DNA of 64,000 nucleotides. Source: Marsupella aquatica (taxonomy: Eukaryota; Marchantiophyta). The position numbers and the translations under genes are program-made. The stretch covers positions 15,128,001-15,192,000 of the forward strand of contig OZ316892.1 of NCBI GenBank assembly GCA_973895155.1. Direction: 5' to 3'. The notes beneath the pieces are model-generated. The model was given only the letters and a program-made list of their open reading frames with translations. It was not told the origin of the DNA and made no database searches. This document shows positions 11,554-25,752 of the stretch, one piece after another (the first letter of the stretch is position 1; every line of letters starts with the position of its first letter).

Positions 11554-11913
11554 ATGTCCTTTGTCGAGTCACAGCTCCCAGAGGACGACTCTGATATTTT
11601 GCCTTACACAACATTGGATGTTGGTAATTTTATTTTAGAGAACATTGAGGCAACAACCTCTCATTGTGTTAGGGACGTCCAATTCTGCTGGGTAGTTTGT
11701 CGCCAAGGAGAAGAGAAACTTCTGGCAGGTCCATTTAAGATACTAGAACGTACAGAGCAGACAGGGAAGGACGAAGTTATTGTTGAGTCCAAGGGGAAAG
11801 TGTATTTTATTGTGAAAGCTGACGATATTTATCCTGTGTTTTTGTTTGAGTATCGTGACTGTATTTGTGCATCTTCTCGTGAACTGTGTGCCCATCTTAC
11901 ATGGCTTCTTTGA
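11554..11913 (+). CDS. Upstream open frame of the Rep element, unknown domain
   Basis: Starting at the first ATG (11554) this encodes about 119 residues beginning MSFVESQLPEDDSDILPYTT, with a central FCWVVCRQGEEKLLAGPFKI and KVYFIVKADDIYPVFLFEY. Composition looks genuinely coding. It ends 13 bases beyond the ATG of the Rep frame, which is in a different phase, so it is either a separate overlapping protein, a first exon, or the N-terminal part separated by a frameshift. No domain is recognised. Its base composition (A/T-rich third positions) matches the Rep frame and differs from the housekeeping genes. Confidence 0.45.
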   Translation: MSFVESQLPEDDSDILPYTTLDVGNFILENIEATTSHCVRDVQFCWVVCRQGEEKLLAGPFKILERTEQTGKDEVIVESKGKVYFIVKADDIYPVFLFEYRDCICASSRELCAHLTWLL

Positions 11914-13217
11914 AGCGTAAAGCTCGTGTTGTGCAAGAGAAGGATGTCTCTTTGATGGACAGTGTCATGGAACTGAGCATTACAATAGGGTACCTTGGTG
12001 CAGATGTTCATGCTGGAGAACTGAACCTTATGAATGGATTGATAAGAGACCATTGTATATCTGGTCTTGTAGCATTAGAGAGAGGAGAACTAGAAAGTCA
12101 TTTGCATATGCAAATGGTTGTGAGGGCCAGAACAAAGTCTACTAGATCATTTGGTGTGCTTGTACAAAAATATATGGGTTGGCAGGGGATGAAGAATATG
12201 AATCCTGTAGGGAAGGTGATTTGTACAAATCTTACCAATAGGCAGTTACACACTTTTAAAGGAATAATTGGTTACTATTTGAAAGATATGGGCATGGCTC
12301 ATTTTCAGCATGCAATGTTTAATATCTCTGATGAAGATGTGATTGCAGGGAAACAGCTTCATTCAATCTATGGACGTGCAAATTTAAAATCTAGAGTGAC
12401 ATTGACTAACAAGAATGTTGCAGAGAGAATGTATGTATAGTACAAATATAAAACTGAGAGACCTTTGCATGCTACTTTTGTTTCTACATTGACTGAAATG
12501 GTAAAATCTGGTATTTTTATACCTGCTTCTAGTTGGATAATACCATTGAATGGACAGGGCATGGAAAAATCACGAATGACATGTCTCTGGAAATGTATTG
12601 TTGATCCTTGTAATGTAACTAAATGTGAGATTGAAGAAGTTTTTGTCAAGAAACCTAGGACTGGCAGTTGGGGAAGATATCATAGTGATTCTGAACTTGG
12701 AGAGGATCCAAAATTGACCCCTAGGAGTACAGAGACAGAGCTCTCTCCCCAAAGGAGCTCTTTGAAGAAGTTGAAAGTGAAGACAGAATGTGATAGAAGG
12801 GTTTGTTTTGATGACATTTTCACAGAGTCTATCATTCCTGACAGGGGAGTTACATATGGTGATCCCCTTGGTGAGTATATGCCTTTGAAAGATAGACAAA
12901 GGATTCCAAAGCATGATTATCTTGAAACTATTAATTTGTTGGAGGAGAAGAATGTTGCAGGAATGAGAAAGGGGAAAGAGAAGATGGAAGATGTGGAGAT
13001 GAAAGATGTGGCAGAGGTGGTATTGTTATCCTCTGATGACGAGGAAGTAATTCCTGCCCCTGTTTTTGAGGACAGGGGCCAGTCCAGTGAGAGGAAAAAA
13101 GGAAAAATGACCTTATTAAGAAAATCACTTTTCGGAATGAAGACTGAGCCCAGATCTCCTAGGACACATTGCAAGGGAGATGGGTTTGCTATGGAGCCCT
13201 TTCAAAATAATTGGTAA
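11901..13217 (+). pseudogene. HUH-type Rep endonuclease gene (Replitron-like), interrupted by one in-frame stop
   Basis: The frame starts at ATG 11901 (MASLKRKARVVQEKD) and runs 1,317 bases to TAA at 13217 with a single TAG at 12438-12440 (codon 180). Residues 63-71 read ELESHLHMQ: His67-hydrophobic-His69 preceded by acidic residues, the metal-binding HUH motif of rolling-circle Rep nucleases. Residues 121-130 read GIIGYYLKDM, fitting the catalytic Tyr motif (Tyr-x-x-Lys, here a Tyr pair). After the stop the same frame continues with conserved-looking sequence (FIPASSWIIPLNGQG) and a Lys/Glu-rich C-terminus. No helicase domain is visible, unlike Helitrons. HUH-encoding transposons without helicase are known in eukaryotes as Replitrons (family knowledge). 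Assignment rests on motifs only. One stop in an otherwise open frame suggests recent inactivation, unless the stop is bypassed. Confidence 0.6.
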
Positions 13218-13279
13218 GCTTTTTCAATTCTCATTCAAGTTTCATTTGTGTGCTTGGAGTGGATGTGAGCATTGGGATG

Positions 13280-13375
13280 GGGGATTGGGTGTAGTGATAG
13301 TGGGTAGGTTAGGGGGGTTCTCTGCTTGGAAGGCTGCACCTGCAGTTTGGGGTTCAATTCCCCATCAGAGATTTG
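13280..13375 (+). repeat. tRNA-derived SINE-like segment
   Basis: Contains an A-box-like TAGTGATAGTGGGTAGG (about 13292-13308) and a B-box-like GGGGTTCAATTCCCC (about 13349-13363) with tRNA-like spacing, as in internal RNA polymerase III promoters of SINEs. It does not fold as an intact tRNA. A related piece with GGGGTGTAGTGG and GGGGTTCAATTC lies at 41521-41612 on the minus strand. Confidence 0.45.
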
Positions 13376-13407
13376 TTCATTACACTAAAATAGTAGAATA
13401 TCATATT

Positions 13408-13630
13408 GGTAGATTATTGATATAGGGTCCATTTTTTCTCACGTTGGAGAAGACACTAGCTATTTCCCAATGTTTGAGAATACACTCAGCTACTTTCATT
13501 TCCATATTGGTGATTATTGATATAGGGTCCATTTTTTTATCACGTTGGAGAAGACACTCCTTGAGAAGACACTTGCTATTTTCATTTCCCAATTTTCAAG
13601 AATACACTCGGCTACTTTCATTTCCCAAGG
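13408..13630. repeat. Tandem duplication of a roughly 100-base unit
   Basis: The segment ATTGATATAGGGTCCATTTT followed by CACGTTGGAGAAGACACT occurs at about 13416 and 13516, each followed by CTATTT...TCATTTCCCAA and AGAATACACTC. It lies just downstream of the Rep frame and could be part of its 3' end. Confidence 0.7.
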
Positions 13631-13883
13631 AAACAGGGTGATATCCAAAATGATTTTAAGGGGGTGCCATGGAACACTCATTTTCCTTAAAGGGGTAGTT
13701 TTAAAATTGGCAGCCTTGGTTTTATTAAAAATTATAAGGGCCTAAAATAATTCAAAGAACACTTCCATTTGATACTGTTAAGTACATTAACAATTACATT
13801 AATGCAAAAAAAAATTACAATCAAAAACATGAAACGACGCTTCACCATATAGCAGCATCAAAAAAATCTATACGGGGGTTAGT

Positions 13884-14500
13884 ATATGATAAGTAAATGG
13901 ATGTCATTAGTGGAAGATGTTGTGAACTCCCATGTGAACTAAGCAATGTTACGTACAAAATTTTGTTAGTAAACAATGTTAGGTTAAGTAAAGATTTACG
14001 TAAACTACTGTATGTACTTTGTTGTGTAAATGGTGATGTTGTTGTGCAAAACATGTTGCCGCTACATCATTTTCTTAACGATATCTTGGGTTTTCTTCAC
14101 AACATCTTGGGCAGCACATTTTATTTTTTCTTAACGATATCTTGAGCAACACCACATCCTTCTTGAAAACATCTTGGGCAACATGGCATATTTGTTCTTA
14201 AGTACATCTTGGGTGCCACTACATCATTTTCTTAACGATATCTTGGGTTTTCTTCACAACATCTTGGGCAACACAACATTTTTTTCCTTAACGATATCTT
14301 GAGCAACACCACATCCTTTTATTTTTTTTAATGGCATCTTGGTCGACATAACATCTTGGGTGACACAACATCTTGGGTGACACAACAACTTAGGCAATAC
14401 GACATCCTTTTCTTAACGACATTTTTTTTCTTAGAAATATCTTGGGTAACACAACATCTTTTTTCTTCATGACATCTTTGTGCAATGCACGGGTATTGAG
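13884..14500 (+). repeat. Second array copy and right terminus of the inverted-terminus element
   Basis: 13886-14060 repeats 8191-8365 at well over 90 percent identity (left-type sequence). It then switches to ACATCTTGGG units (14090-14470), often reading ACATCTTGGGTGACACA. The end is CATCTTTGTGCAATGCACGG then GTATTGAG at 14500. GTGCAATGCAC is a perfect 5-base-arm hairpin with a 1-base loop. Confidence 0.75.
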
Positions 14501-14504
14501 CTAG

Positions 14505-15540
14505 TTTAACATTAACTACTATAATACAAGGTTGCACCCTTTTATACCAAGGTTGTCCAAAAAAAGATTCCAGCAAAAGAGGAAGGAATAAATTAAAGAT
14601 AATAAGGTTTAGTGTGAATGACAGGGGAACAAACACTCTTCAAAAAGTAAACACTCAAATGAGACAACGTAAAAAGAGAAATGATTAGTAAATAAGCCCA
14701 TGCAAGCACAAGGATCAATGATGATACCTCTACTTTCCATCAATGCATAAGTGAGAACAAGATGTTATTTTCAATACAAGTCAAAAATGTACTATTTATC
14801 TCCCGGGTTTTTTGTGATAATTATCAAAAACTATAACACAATATGGCACCAATTTATACCATGGTCTTCTTTCAAAATTGCCGGGCCATTTTGGGTGAGA
14901 AAAATCAAAACCGGAAAAAATTGAACTAATAAGACGAAAAAACTCAAGTGGAAACTCAAGCCGTCACTTGGATTGCAGTGCTGCAATGTCAGCACCAAGC
15001 TGCTGCAAGTCTCGATTCCCCCCGGGCACTGCCTAGCTTGCGGCCGCCGATGCTGGCTGGCTTGGGGCAGGGCTGGCTGGCTTCACTCTCTGCCTCCCAG
15101 ACCCCCTTTTGCCTCCCCACCTCGCGGCCCCTCCTCCCGACTTCCTCCTGCCCCTCCCGCCTCCCCACCCTACTCTCCCTGGCCTCTCACCCTCTTGCCT
15201 CTCTAACCTTGCTCTCCCCTTTTGCCCTGACTCTCCCTCTCTCCCCTCTTGCCCTGACTCTCCCTCCTCACGCTCCCCCACTCAACCCTAAAACCCTATC
15301 TCGACGACCCACCCGACCCGCCCTCGCCCTTGCCTGGACTTGGTCTTGCCCTAGCTTGGACTCGGTCTTGTGTTTTGGACTTGTAGTCACGCCTAGACCG
15401 AGGACTGGGTTCCTACTGGGTTTTTTTGTCCTTGCGCATGGAGGCCTGACAAAACGCAACAATCCTCTGCCCTAACTCATCTCCAAAATTATTGGAGTTT
15501 TTTTAGTTAACAACATACTTTACTTGACAAAATCTTTTTA
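14505..15540. repeat. Spacer with a C-rich pyrimidine tract
   Basis: 14505-14940 shows nothing recognisable. 15060-15300 is a strongly strand-biased CTCCC/CCTCT tract (for example CTCTCCCCTCTTGCCCTGAC). A 170-codon frame crosses it but encodes only Pro/Leu/Ser low-complexity sequence and is rejected as a gene. Confidence 0.6.
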
Positions 15541-15880
15541 CTTCACGACATCTTTCACATATTGACATCTTGGGCAACACGACATCTTTTGTGCAACGCA
15601 TGGGTATTGAGCTATTTGTACTTAACAACATTGTTATACTTAACAAAACCTTTGGCATAACGCATTACGACATCATTGGCAAGACGACCTCTATTTCTTC
15701 CACAACCTCTTGGCCGAGATGACATCTTTCTTCTCAACAACCTCTTAGCCGACACGACATCTTTTGTTCTCAATGACTTCTTGGCTGACACATCATCTCT
15801 CTTCTCAACAACCTCTTGGCCGACACAACATCTTTTCTTCTCAACGACATCTTTTGTGCAAGGCACAAGTATTGAGATAT
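15541..15880 (+). repeat. Two further ACATCTT arrays ending in the same terminus
   Basis: The first array ends ACATCTTTTGTGCAACGCAT then GGGTATTGAG at 15612. The second has units GACATCTTTTGTTCTCAACG and CCTCTTGGCCGACAC and ends CATCTTTTGTGCAAGGCACA then AGTATTGAG at 15876. These are right ends of the same family as 14500, in the same orientation, without visible left ends. Confidence 0.7.
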
Positions 15881-15886
15881 ATATCA

Positions 15887-16230
15887 TGTTAGATATTGCT
15901 CCAATCTTGTGACTCATGAGCTAACTACAGTTAGGCTAACTCGGGTTAGGACTTAGCTAATGTTAGCGGTAGTGCTGTTGTGTATATAGCCAGGGCTGAT
16001 GCCAGACCTTGGTGGAACTTAGGCTCATTGTTACGGAGCTAGTTGAGAGATAGGGAGAGCTTGTGCTGTGGATGCTTGGTATGGCCGGTCGGCCTAGAGT
16101 GCAATAAAGCTCTTGTGTGTTCCCGTGGACGTAGCCTCATGTGGAGGTGAATCACGTATCTCTCTATGTTGACTATTGTGCGTTGGATGGTTCATGGGCT
16201 TGCAATTGCAAATGTTGTCTATGCTCAACA
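15887..16230 (+). mobile_element. Solo Ty1/copia-type LTR
   Basis: Begins TGTTAGATATTGCTCC and ends in CTCAACA, so TG...CA, 344 bases. Inside are GAGTGCAATAAAGC (polyadenylation-like) and CCCGTGGACGTAGCC followed by GTGAATCACGTA, a pattern characteristic of the R/U5 part of plant copia LTRs. Related LTR sequence lies at 18757 and 55110. No internal coding region is attached. Confidence 0.6.
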
Positions 16231-18756
16231 TATTATAGCCATGGGTTTTCCCATCCACATGGTGGGCCATGGAGTTACTCTCTAGAGGCTTCACTCTAGA
16301 AACCTAGGCCCCAACTCTAGCTTGTAGTCGGCGCCTTACAAGTAAGATTTGGCTCTTATGGAGTTTACTCTTGGAGAGAACCGATTGTACATTGGGGCAA
16401 GGGTAAATACTATATAGAGAAGTATTGACATAGGTACAAATACATTATGTCAAGGTATGTATTGGCAATAGGAGGATTAAGGAGGGAATCCATTGAGGAT
16501 TGGGGACCAAATGATATGGAAAGTATATATCCAGGGAAGAATAAAAAATGATTCTTTGTACTTTTTGGCTTCTTGCAGGGCTTGGTTTCCAGAAAAAAAC
16601 TTTCTAGTTTTTTCTGGCACTCAAAACTACAGATCCAAATGACAACCAATATAGAAAGGGCACAACCCTTAGTTCTTGATGAGACACTTTGGAGGGCAAT
16701 TTGTGCTTTGTTGTTGCCTAAGTGAAGTAGTGTATGCAAGGGGTCAGTGAATGTGAGGGCGACAACTTAGAGGGTCAGTCAAACACGCCAAGCTATGTTC
16801 TTTAGTAAATTGGGAGTACGATTGTGGGCTCAAGAGATGCAAGATGCTTGACCAAGAGCTGCAGGTTGGAGAGAGAGCTTGTGGTGGGGTTTCACTTTCA
16901 TGGGGAGCTTGTTGTGGGCATCTTGAACCAGCAAATATGGGGCAATCTGAGTTTCTGCGGTGCAGTCTGTGGAACCTTAAACCCTAAATCCACACATTTT
17001 AGTTTGGACCATCCTTGTGCACCACGGCCCGACTTAAACCCTGCTGCAGTTTTGGGACGCACCGCGACTCAAAGCATGAGCCCCCTTTTTTGGCCAGTCC
17101 AAGTTTGTGACGCTGGTACCGTCTTTCAGACTCATTGTTTTGTGCCCATAGGGCCCGATCATGCATGTGGACAATCTAATTTGAGACACTATTTCAGCGG
17201 TCTATGTGTGCTCACCGGCCTCTTGGTGCCTTGTTGTGGCTGAGTTTCTTGCTTTTAACTTTTGCTTCTCTTTGTGCTTAATTTCTAGAGGCTCAACAGT
17301 ATACTTTTGTGTTCACTTTCATTTAGGTCTGAGTGCATAGTGTTTGTTCTTGGAGTAATTGTGTATCTTCAATCTTGGAGCATTGTGTCTCTTCAATCAT
17401 GGATTAATTGGCCAAAGAGTGAAACAATTCAATGGATGCATGAGAAAATAAATTTTTTTAGCCGAATGGGAGGAAAAACTTATTTTTATATAAAGTGTAT
17501 CTAAATGAATGAAAGTGCAATGAGCCAAAACCTTCACTAAATGCCTAGAGAGGCATGACTTTGTGGTAGCTCACTTGAGTAGAGACTCATAGGTCTTGGG
17601 TTCAACTGTTGTGGCTGACTCTTCTCAACTATTGTGGTTGACTCTTCCCTTTTTATGGGGTTTCACAGATTTCCCTTAAAAAACTTATTAAAAAAATCTT
17701 CACTAAATGACAAAAGAGTAATGAAAGAAGGAACAATGAAAGAACTTTAGTTTGATTATTTATGAGTCAAAAATCCCAAGGAAAAATCTGTAAGCTTGTT
17801 AGTATTTCCGGAAATCTGGCAAAGATAGGCTCATTGAGAATAAGAATTGGGATTCTTTTCTAAGAATTCTAAGCATGACAAGTTATATTAAGAGATGAGC
17901 GAGAAATTGGACATCATTTTTTGCTCACAACATAGCTACAGTAGTCTAGACATTCTTGGAAGTGTGGACCAATTTAGCAATTTGTGAGCTCTTCAATACT
18001 TGACAAAATCTGACAATGTTAGTCTAGTTGGAAACACGTTTTCCAACTGCAAATTGCAATCAGAGAATGTTTTATCGAGAGATGAGGGAGAAATTTGAAA
18101 TTAGTTTTTGTTGGCACCATGCTAGATTTTCAAGGAAGGGCAAAGAAATTCAAAAATGTGTCATCTCTTTGATACCTCATGATCATTTTGACAATATTAG
18201 GCTCATTAGAAAGCTCTTTAATTACAAAAAGCTTTTAAGCATTGTAAGCAAACCAAAGGACTCATGCGTAGACAAGCTAGGGAGCCATTGAAAATGAGTT
18301 GAGTGCCATCTGGTCTTACACTTCCAAGTTAACTACTATAAAATGTTGAAAGTGACAAAGAAACTAGCAATGGTGCCCCAACAAATGGGCTAGATTCATA
18401 GTTACACACTCATTTGGAGACCAGACCAGAATCTCATTTCAGTATGAGATTCATAATGAATCTCAACAAGGAATATTTTAAGTATCCAAGATTGAAGATA
18501 CATAATGAATCTCAACAAGGAAACTAAAGGCTCCAACTGAGATTGAAGTTCATCATGCCAATTAGCTTCAATGATCATGAACTTAAAGAAATTCAGAATT
18601 AGGGGGATTCAAAGCATGATGAGCTCTAGTATGGAGATCCAAAGGGGTTCATCTTTGAGGTTAGTGAGCTCATTCAATGGGCTTCATCTTCCAAAATGCT
18701 CCATGATTGTAGTTGGTCACTTAGGGCTCATACAACAGGGCACATAACTTTGATAT
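16231..18756. other. Repeat-rich intergenic region, no gene recognised
   Basis: Short open frames lack family resemblance and splice support. Small local duplications occur, such as CATAATGAATCTCAACAAGG at about 18450 and 18500. A SINE-like piece is listed separately. Confidence 0.5.
17546..17700 (+). repeat. tRNA-derived SINE-like element
   Basis: Reads GAGAGGCATGACTTTGTGG then TAGCTCACTTGAGTAGAG (A-box-like) and CTTGGGTTCAACTGTTG (B-box-like) about 35 bases later, followed by a short duplicated GTGGTTGACTCTTC tail. A related start (GAGAGGCATGCTTT) lies at 33122. Confidence 0.45.
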
Positions 18757-19040
18757 TGTTGAGTATTGCTCTTAGTCTTGTGACTTTAGAGCTAACCGCA
18801 GTTAGGCTAACTCAGGTTAGGACTTAGCTGAGGTTAGCAGTGATGCATGTTGTATATAACCAGGGCTGATGCAACCATTGGTGAATCTTCAGCTCATTGT
18901 TGGAGTTGGGCAAGAGAGAAGTAAAGGTCTCTTGCTTTCCCGTGGACGTAGCCTCGGTCATGAGGTGAACCACGTACTCACTGTGTCGACTACTTTGTAT
19001 GGTGTTCTCATGTGCATGGTGTCTCGGGATAGGGATTATC
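18757..19040 (+). mobile_element. Degenerate copia-type LTR
   Basis: Begins TGTTGAGTATTGCTC, aligns with the LTR at 15887 through GTTAGGCTAACTCAGGTTAG, the AGGGCTGATGC segment and CCCGTGGACGTAGCCTCGG...GTGAACCACGTA. The 3' part diverges. The outer flanks carry an almost identical 25-base sequence (CTCATACAACAGGGCACATA at about 18728 and CTCATGCAACAGGGCACAAA at about 19138). Confidence 0.55.
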
Positions 19041-19209
19041 CCCAATGTCAGATACACGCCTATAAGATATTTCCAAGGACATGTCATGATCCCACATGTT
19101 GTGTTCACATGATCATATATAGGTGGTCATACATAACTCATGCAACAGGGCACAAAACTTTAGTTGAAATTATTTTTCTTTTATATAAAGTGACCATGAA
19201 AACCTCACA

Positions 19210-19705
19210 TCAAGTGGGGAAACAAGCCACCCACAAGAACAGGCTCAAAAGAGAGCCCAACACATAAAGACCAAAGAACACCATAAGAAACAAGAAGCCC
19301 CACATTGGGACTCCCCAAGGACCAAAAGTCAGCCACAAGCCTGCCAAGGCCAGGCAGGCATCAACCGGGTGCCACAGCGCACAAGCCCACATAGCATAGT
19401 CACCCAGTGACAGAGATCACAGGGCTATCCTTGCACATCAGGCAGCCAACTGTGGAGCTGAGCATCAATCCACTCCTTGGCCCAAAGTAGCCTTGTCTAC
19501 TTCCGCCCAACATGAGACCGCCTGCCGATAGCCAGCAGGTGGTCAGCCACCTCCAAAAGCACCAAGCCTAAGTCAAAGATCCTTCTGCCCCCAGGTTTGA
19601 ACATGTGTTCGTTGTGGCCTAACCATAGCGGCCACAGAACTTGAAAGCTAACAAAGTGCTTGTCAACACTTATACCCACAGGGCTCAAAACTTCATACAA
19701 CATAT
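19210..19705 (-). mobile_element. Possible LINE-type (non-LTR) retroelement remnant
   Basis: Minus-strand frames read FQVLWPLWLGHNEHMF and, in another frame, Trp/Leu-rich sequence. A Trp-x-x-Trp-x-x-x-x-Asn-Glu-x-x-Phe pattern resembles the C-terminal region of plant LINE ORF2 proteins. Several frameshifts or stops interrupt it. Weak assignment. Confidence 0.25.
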
Positions 19706-19732
19706 AGGATATTTCCAGCTTCCTTTTCTCTT

Positions 19733-19836
19733 ATTGAATTTAAAAACTGCTAATGGGAAACAGGAGTACTTGGTCCACAAGCTAATTGAATTTAAAAACT
19801 GCTAATGGGAAACAGGAGTACTTGGTCCACAAACTA
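19733..19836. repeat. 52-base tandem duplication
   Basis: ATTGAATTTAAAAACTGCTA...GGTCCACAAGCTA is present twice head to tail (19733-19784 and 19785-19836) with one visible difference, so it is recent. Confidence 0.95.
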
Positions 19837-20119
19837 ATTGGGTTTCTTGCCTATGGGGTCCGTCTCCCAGCTTTTGTTCTTTGGATAGTGTTTAATATAA
19901 ATGGCAGGTGACGTGTTTTGGACACATGGCACTTGGACAAAGTGTGGTAGCACAAAGAATTCTTGCATTCAACCAACTACTGTACGAAGCAGGATATTTT
20001 TGCAATTTCACAAACTTGACGGCTGTTTCGGTAAATCTGGTACGTTTCCCATAATACGTAACAGTGCCTTGGTACGTCGCATTGTGTTCGATTCGGTCGA
20101 GCTCCACCACGCAGTCTGA

Positions 20120-23969
<3,850 letters not shown>

Positions 23970-24420
23970 GTTACTCAGACTCCTGAAATTGCTGTACATA
24001 TGAAAGGTCAATCTCTCTATACGATCAACACTAGATAATATATAAGAATGTAGGGAATACAAGTCGCGACATCAATCTGACGTATGAATTAAGATGATAC
24101 TGCACAGCTCTGTTTGTAAGTAATGTATACTCTCGTCAATGATACTACTCAGTTGTAACATGACATAGCTTTTTAGCAGTGAATGTTGTCACGTCCTTTT
24201 TCTGGACATGGCATGCTATGATGTATGAAGGTAGGATCAGTTTTTGCAACACTATCCATTTGTGTGCAGTAGTTGGTTGTGCTCTGTTCAATTTTACAAA
24301 ATGACTTGGGACAGGATGACCCTAATCAGCCTCCCTCATTTCTTTGGATTCATTTTTCGCTCGCTCCCATCTTTGGCTTTTGGCTTCTCTTCTCTAAGCG
24401 ATCATCTAAAGTAGGGTGAT
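23970..24420. other. 3' flank of the aspartic protease gene
   Basis: Probable 3' untranslated region and downstream sequence. No gene is seen. No clear AATAAA lies close to the stop codon. Confidence 0.5.
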
Positions 24421-24702
24421 TCACTGATAACTATCTGGTAAAAGGAAGCTAGAAAAGGTAATTCCCAGATCGAGAGTGCCTTTAAGGTACGCGAGAACAT
24501 GACGAATGCTGCTTTGATGCTCCGGGCCGGGATTATGTGCGAATTGCCCCAATCTGGAACAACGTTCAGCAATGTTTAGCGCTTGCGGCCATCCACTGCT
24601 GGCCCTCCGAGGCACGGTGGAGAAAACGTTGTCGGACCATGCAAGTGAACAAAAGTTGTCAGACTTGTTCAATCTAAACATGCTGTTGAATCCCTCGACC
24701 AA
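24421..24702 (-). mobile_element. Ty1/copia RNase H fragment
   Basis: The minus-strand frame reads SRLGQFAHNPGPEHQSSIRH then VLAYLKGTLDLGITFS, matching the RT/RNase H linker of copia polyproteins (pattern: N-P-x-x-x-H-x-x-x-x-x-x-I/V-L-x-Y-L-K-G-T-x-x-x-G-I/L-x-F). Only this about 90-residue fragment is present, with no flanking LTR, so it is a relic. Confidence 0.8.
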
Positions 24703-24865
24703 ACGACCTAGAAGAATGAGAACTTGCTGAGGTCAGTTGTTTTTCAACATTGAAGTCCCACCAAATAGTGGAAGATTGAGGCGTCAAAGTATCCAAGATC
24801 TTTCTCAGTACAAGGAGGTTTCCGATAGCTTAACCTCACAGGATTCGGTTTGGTTTTGCATTACA

Positions 24866-25128
24866 GTCCTGGGAGCAACGTTATGCGAATTGCAAACTGG
24901 GCAGAACAACAAGAAGCCAAATAAACATACCTTGTAAGACACTACACTACTTCAAGTCTTCTGCTTCCAGTGTTTTATGAAGCTAGGAAACGGTCTCGTT
25001 TTACATCCTAGTCCTGGGAGCAAGGGAACGGGAGTTGAAGATTGCGTACAACAAAAACAAGCGAAATAAACACACCTTGTACGACGCTATACCACTGCAA
25101 GTCTTTTGCTTCCACTGGTTTGTGAAGC
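24866..25128. repeat. 118-base duplication, diverged
   Basis: GTCCTGGGAGCAA...AATAAACATACCTTGTA...CTTCCAGTG...GAAGC at 24866-24983 recurs at 25011-25128 with about 20 percent divergence and a 27-base spacer. Confidence 0.75.
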
Positions 25129-25410
25129 AAAAAACAATTTCCATGGCTAATTTAACATTCTTTATGAAACTTGAGGGTGGCTTTGGGGGACTGAGTGTTG
25201 AATATATCACTCAGCCAGACTTTCGGAACTAAGAGTTCACCTAAAAGAAACTAGCGAGTATCTCCATTACCATATCATGTGTCTCACTATGTACACTTTA
25301 AAGGTGGCTGGGAGGGCAGTACTCTTTCAGTTCAGACAACATCACAAGAAGCGTAAACCCTGACCACCCAATTCTTAGAGGCTGCTTTACACAATAAATC
25401 TACACAGTTT

Positions 25411-25569
25411 GACCGTATAGATTGTGTTCCTCAAGAAAGCAGTGTATTTAAACATTTTGGTCCGACACTGACGAGGTTTTGCTGCCCTTGACCGTATCGA
25501 TCGTGTTCCTCAAGAAAGCACAGTGGATTTAAACATTTTGGTCCGACACTGACGAGGTTTTGCTGCCCT
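25411..25569. repeat. 79-base tandem duplication
   Basis: GACCGTATAGATTGTGTTCC...GAGGTTTTGCTGCCCT at 25411-25489 is repeated at 25490-25569 with a few changes. It lies between the protease gene and the small minus-strand gene. Confidence 0.9.
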
Positions 25570-25752
25570 CCACATCAGCAGTGGCGTGCAAAGGTTACTT
25601 GACCAATTGCCAACAAATATCCGTTCCGTGACTTCAAACCCTCGTTTGTTTAGTTATCCATGTTTGGGTTGGTTGGTCTCAGAATACAAGAATCACATAC
25701 ATGCATACTTGGAGAGTTGATGTATGGATAGCATATCGTTTCGAGCTGTGTA

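Larger units (their letters stand above)
7956..14500. mobile_element. Candidate 6.5-kb element (or two nested copies) with inverted termini around a Rep-type gene
   Basis: The left end (7956 onward, CTCAATA...TTGCACAAAAGAT) and right end (to 14500, ATCTTTGTGCAATGCACGGG then TATTGAG) are inverted repeats of about 28 bases with roughly five substitutions, mostly C/T. Inside them lie AAGATGT arrays on the left and ACATCTT arrays on the right, so the arrays are also inverted. Between are minisatellites, a 301-base tandem duplication and the decayed Rep gene at 11.9-13.2 kb. An alternative is two truncated copies of a shorter (about 0.6-1 kb) element, since 8191-8590 and 13886-14230 are in direct orientation. 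No target-site duplication is obvious. Confidence 0.35.

Noticed and set aside
14471-14505. Helitron 3' end (hairpin then CTAG)
   Set aside because: Fits one copy only; the other copies lack CTRR and the opposite end is an inverted copy, so a classical Helitron is not supported.
14948-15475. 175-codon Pro/Leu-rich frame
   Set aside because: Lies on a C-rich pyrimidine tract with no domain or splice support.
17546-17620. Intact tRNA gene
   Set aside because: A- and B-box-like motifs are present, but no cloverleaf with matching acceptor and anticodon stems can be drawn.
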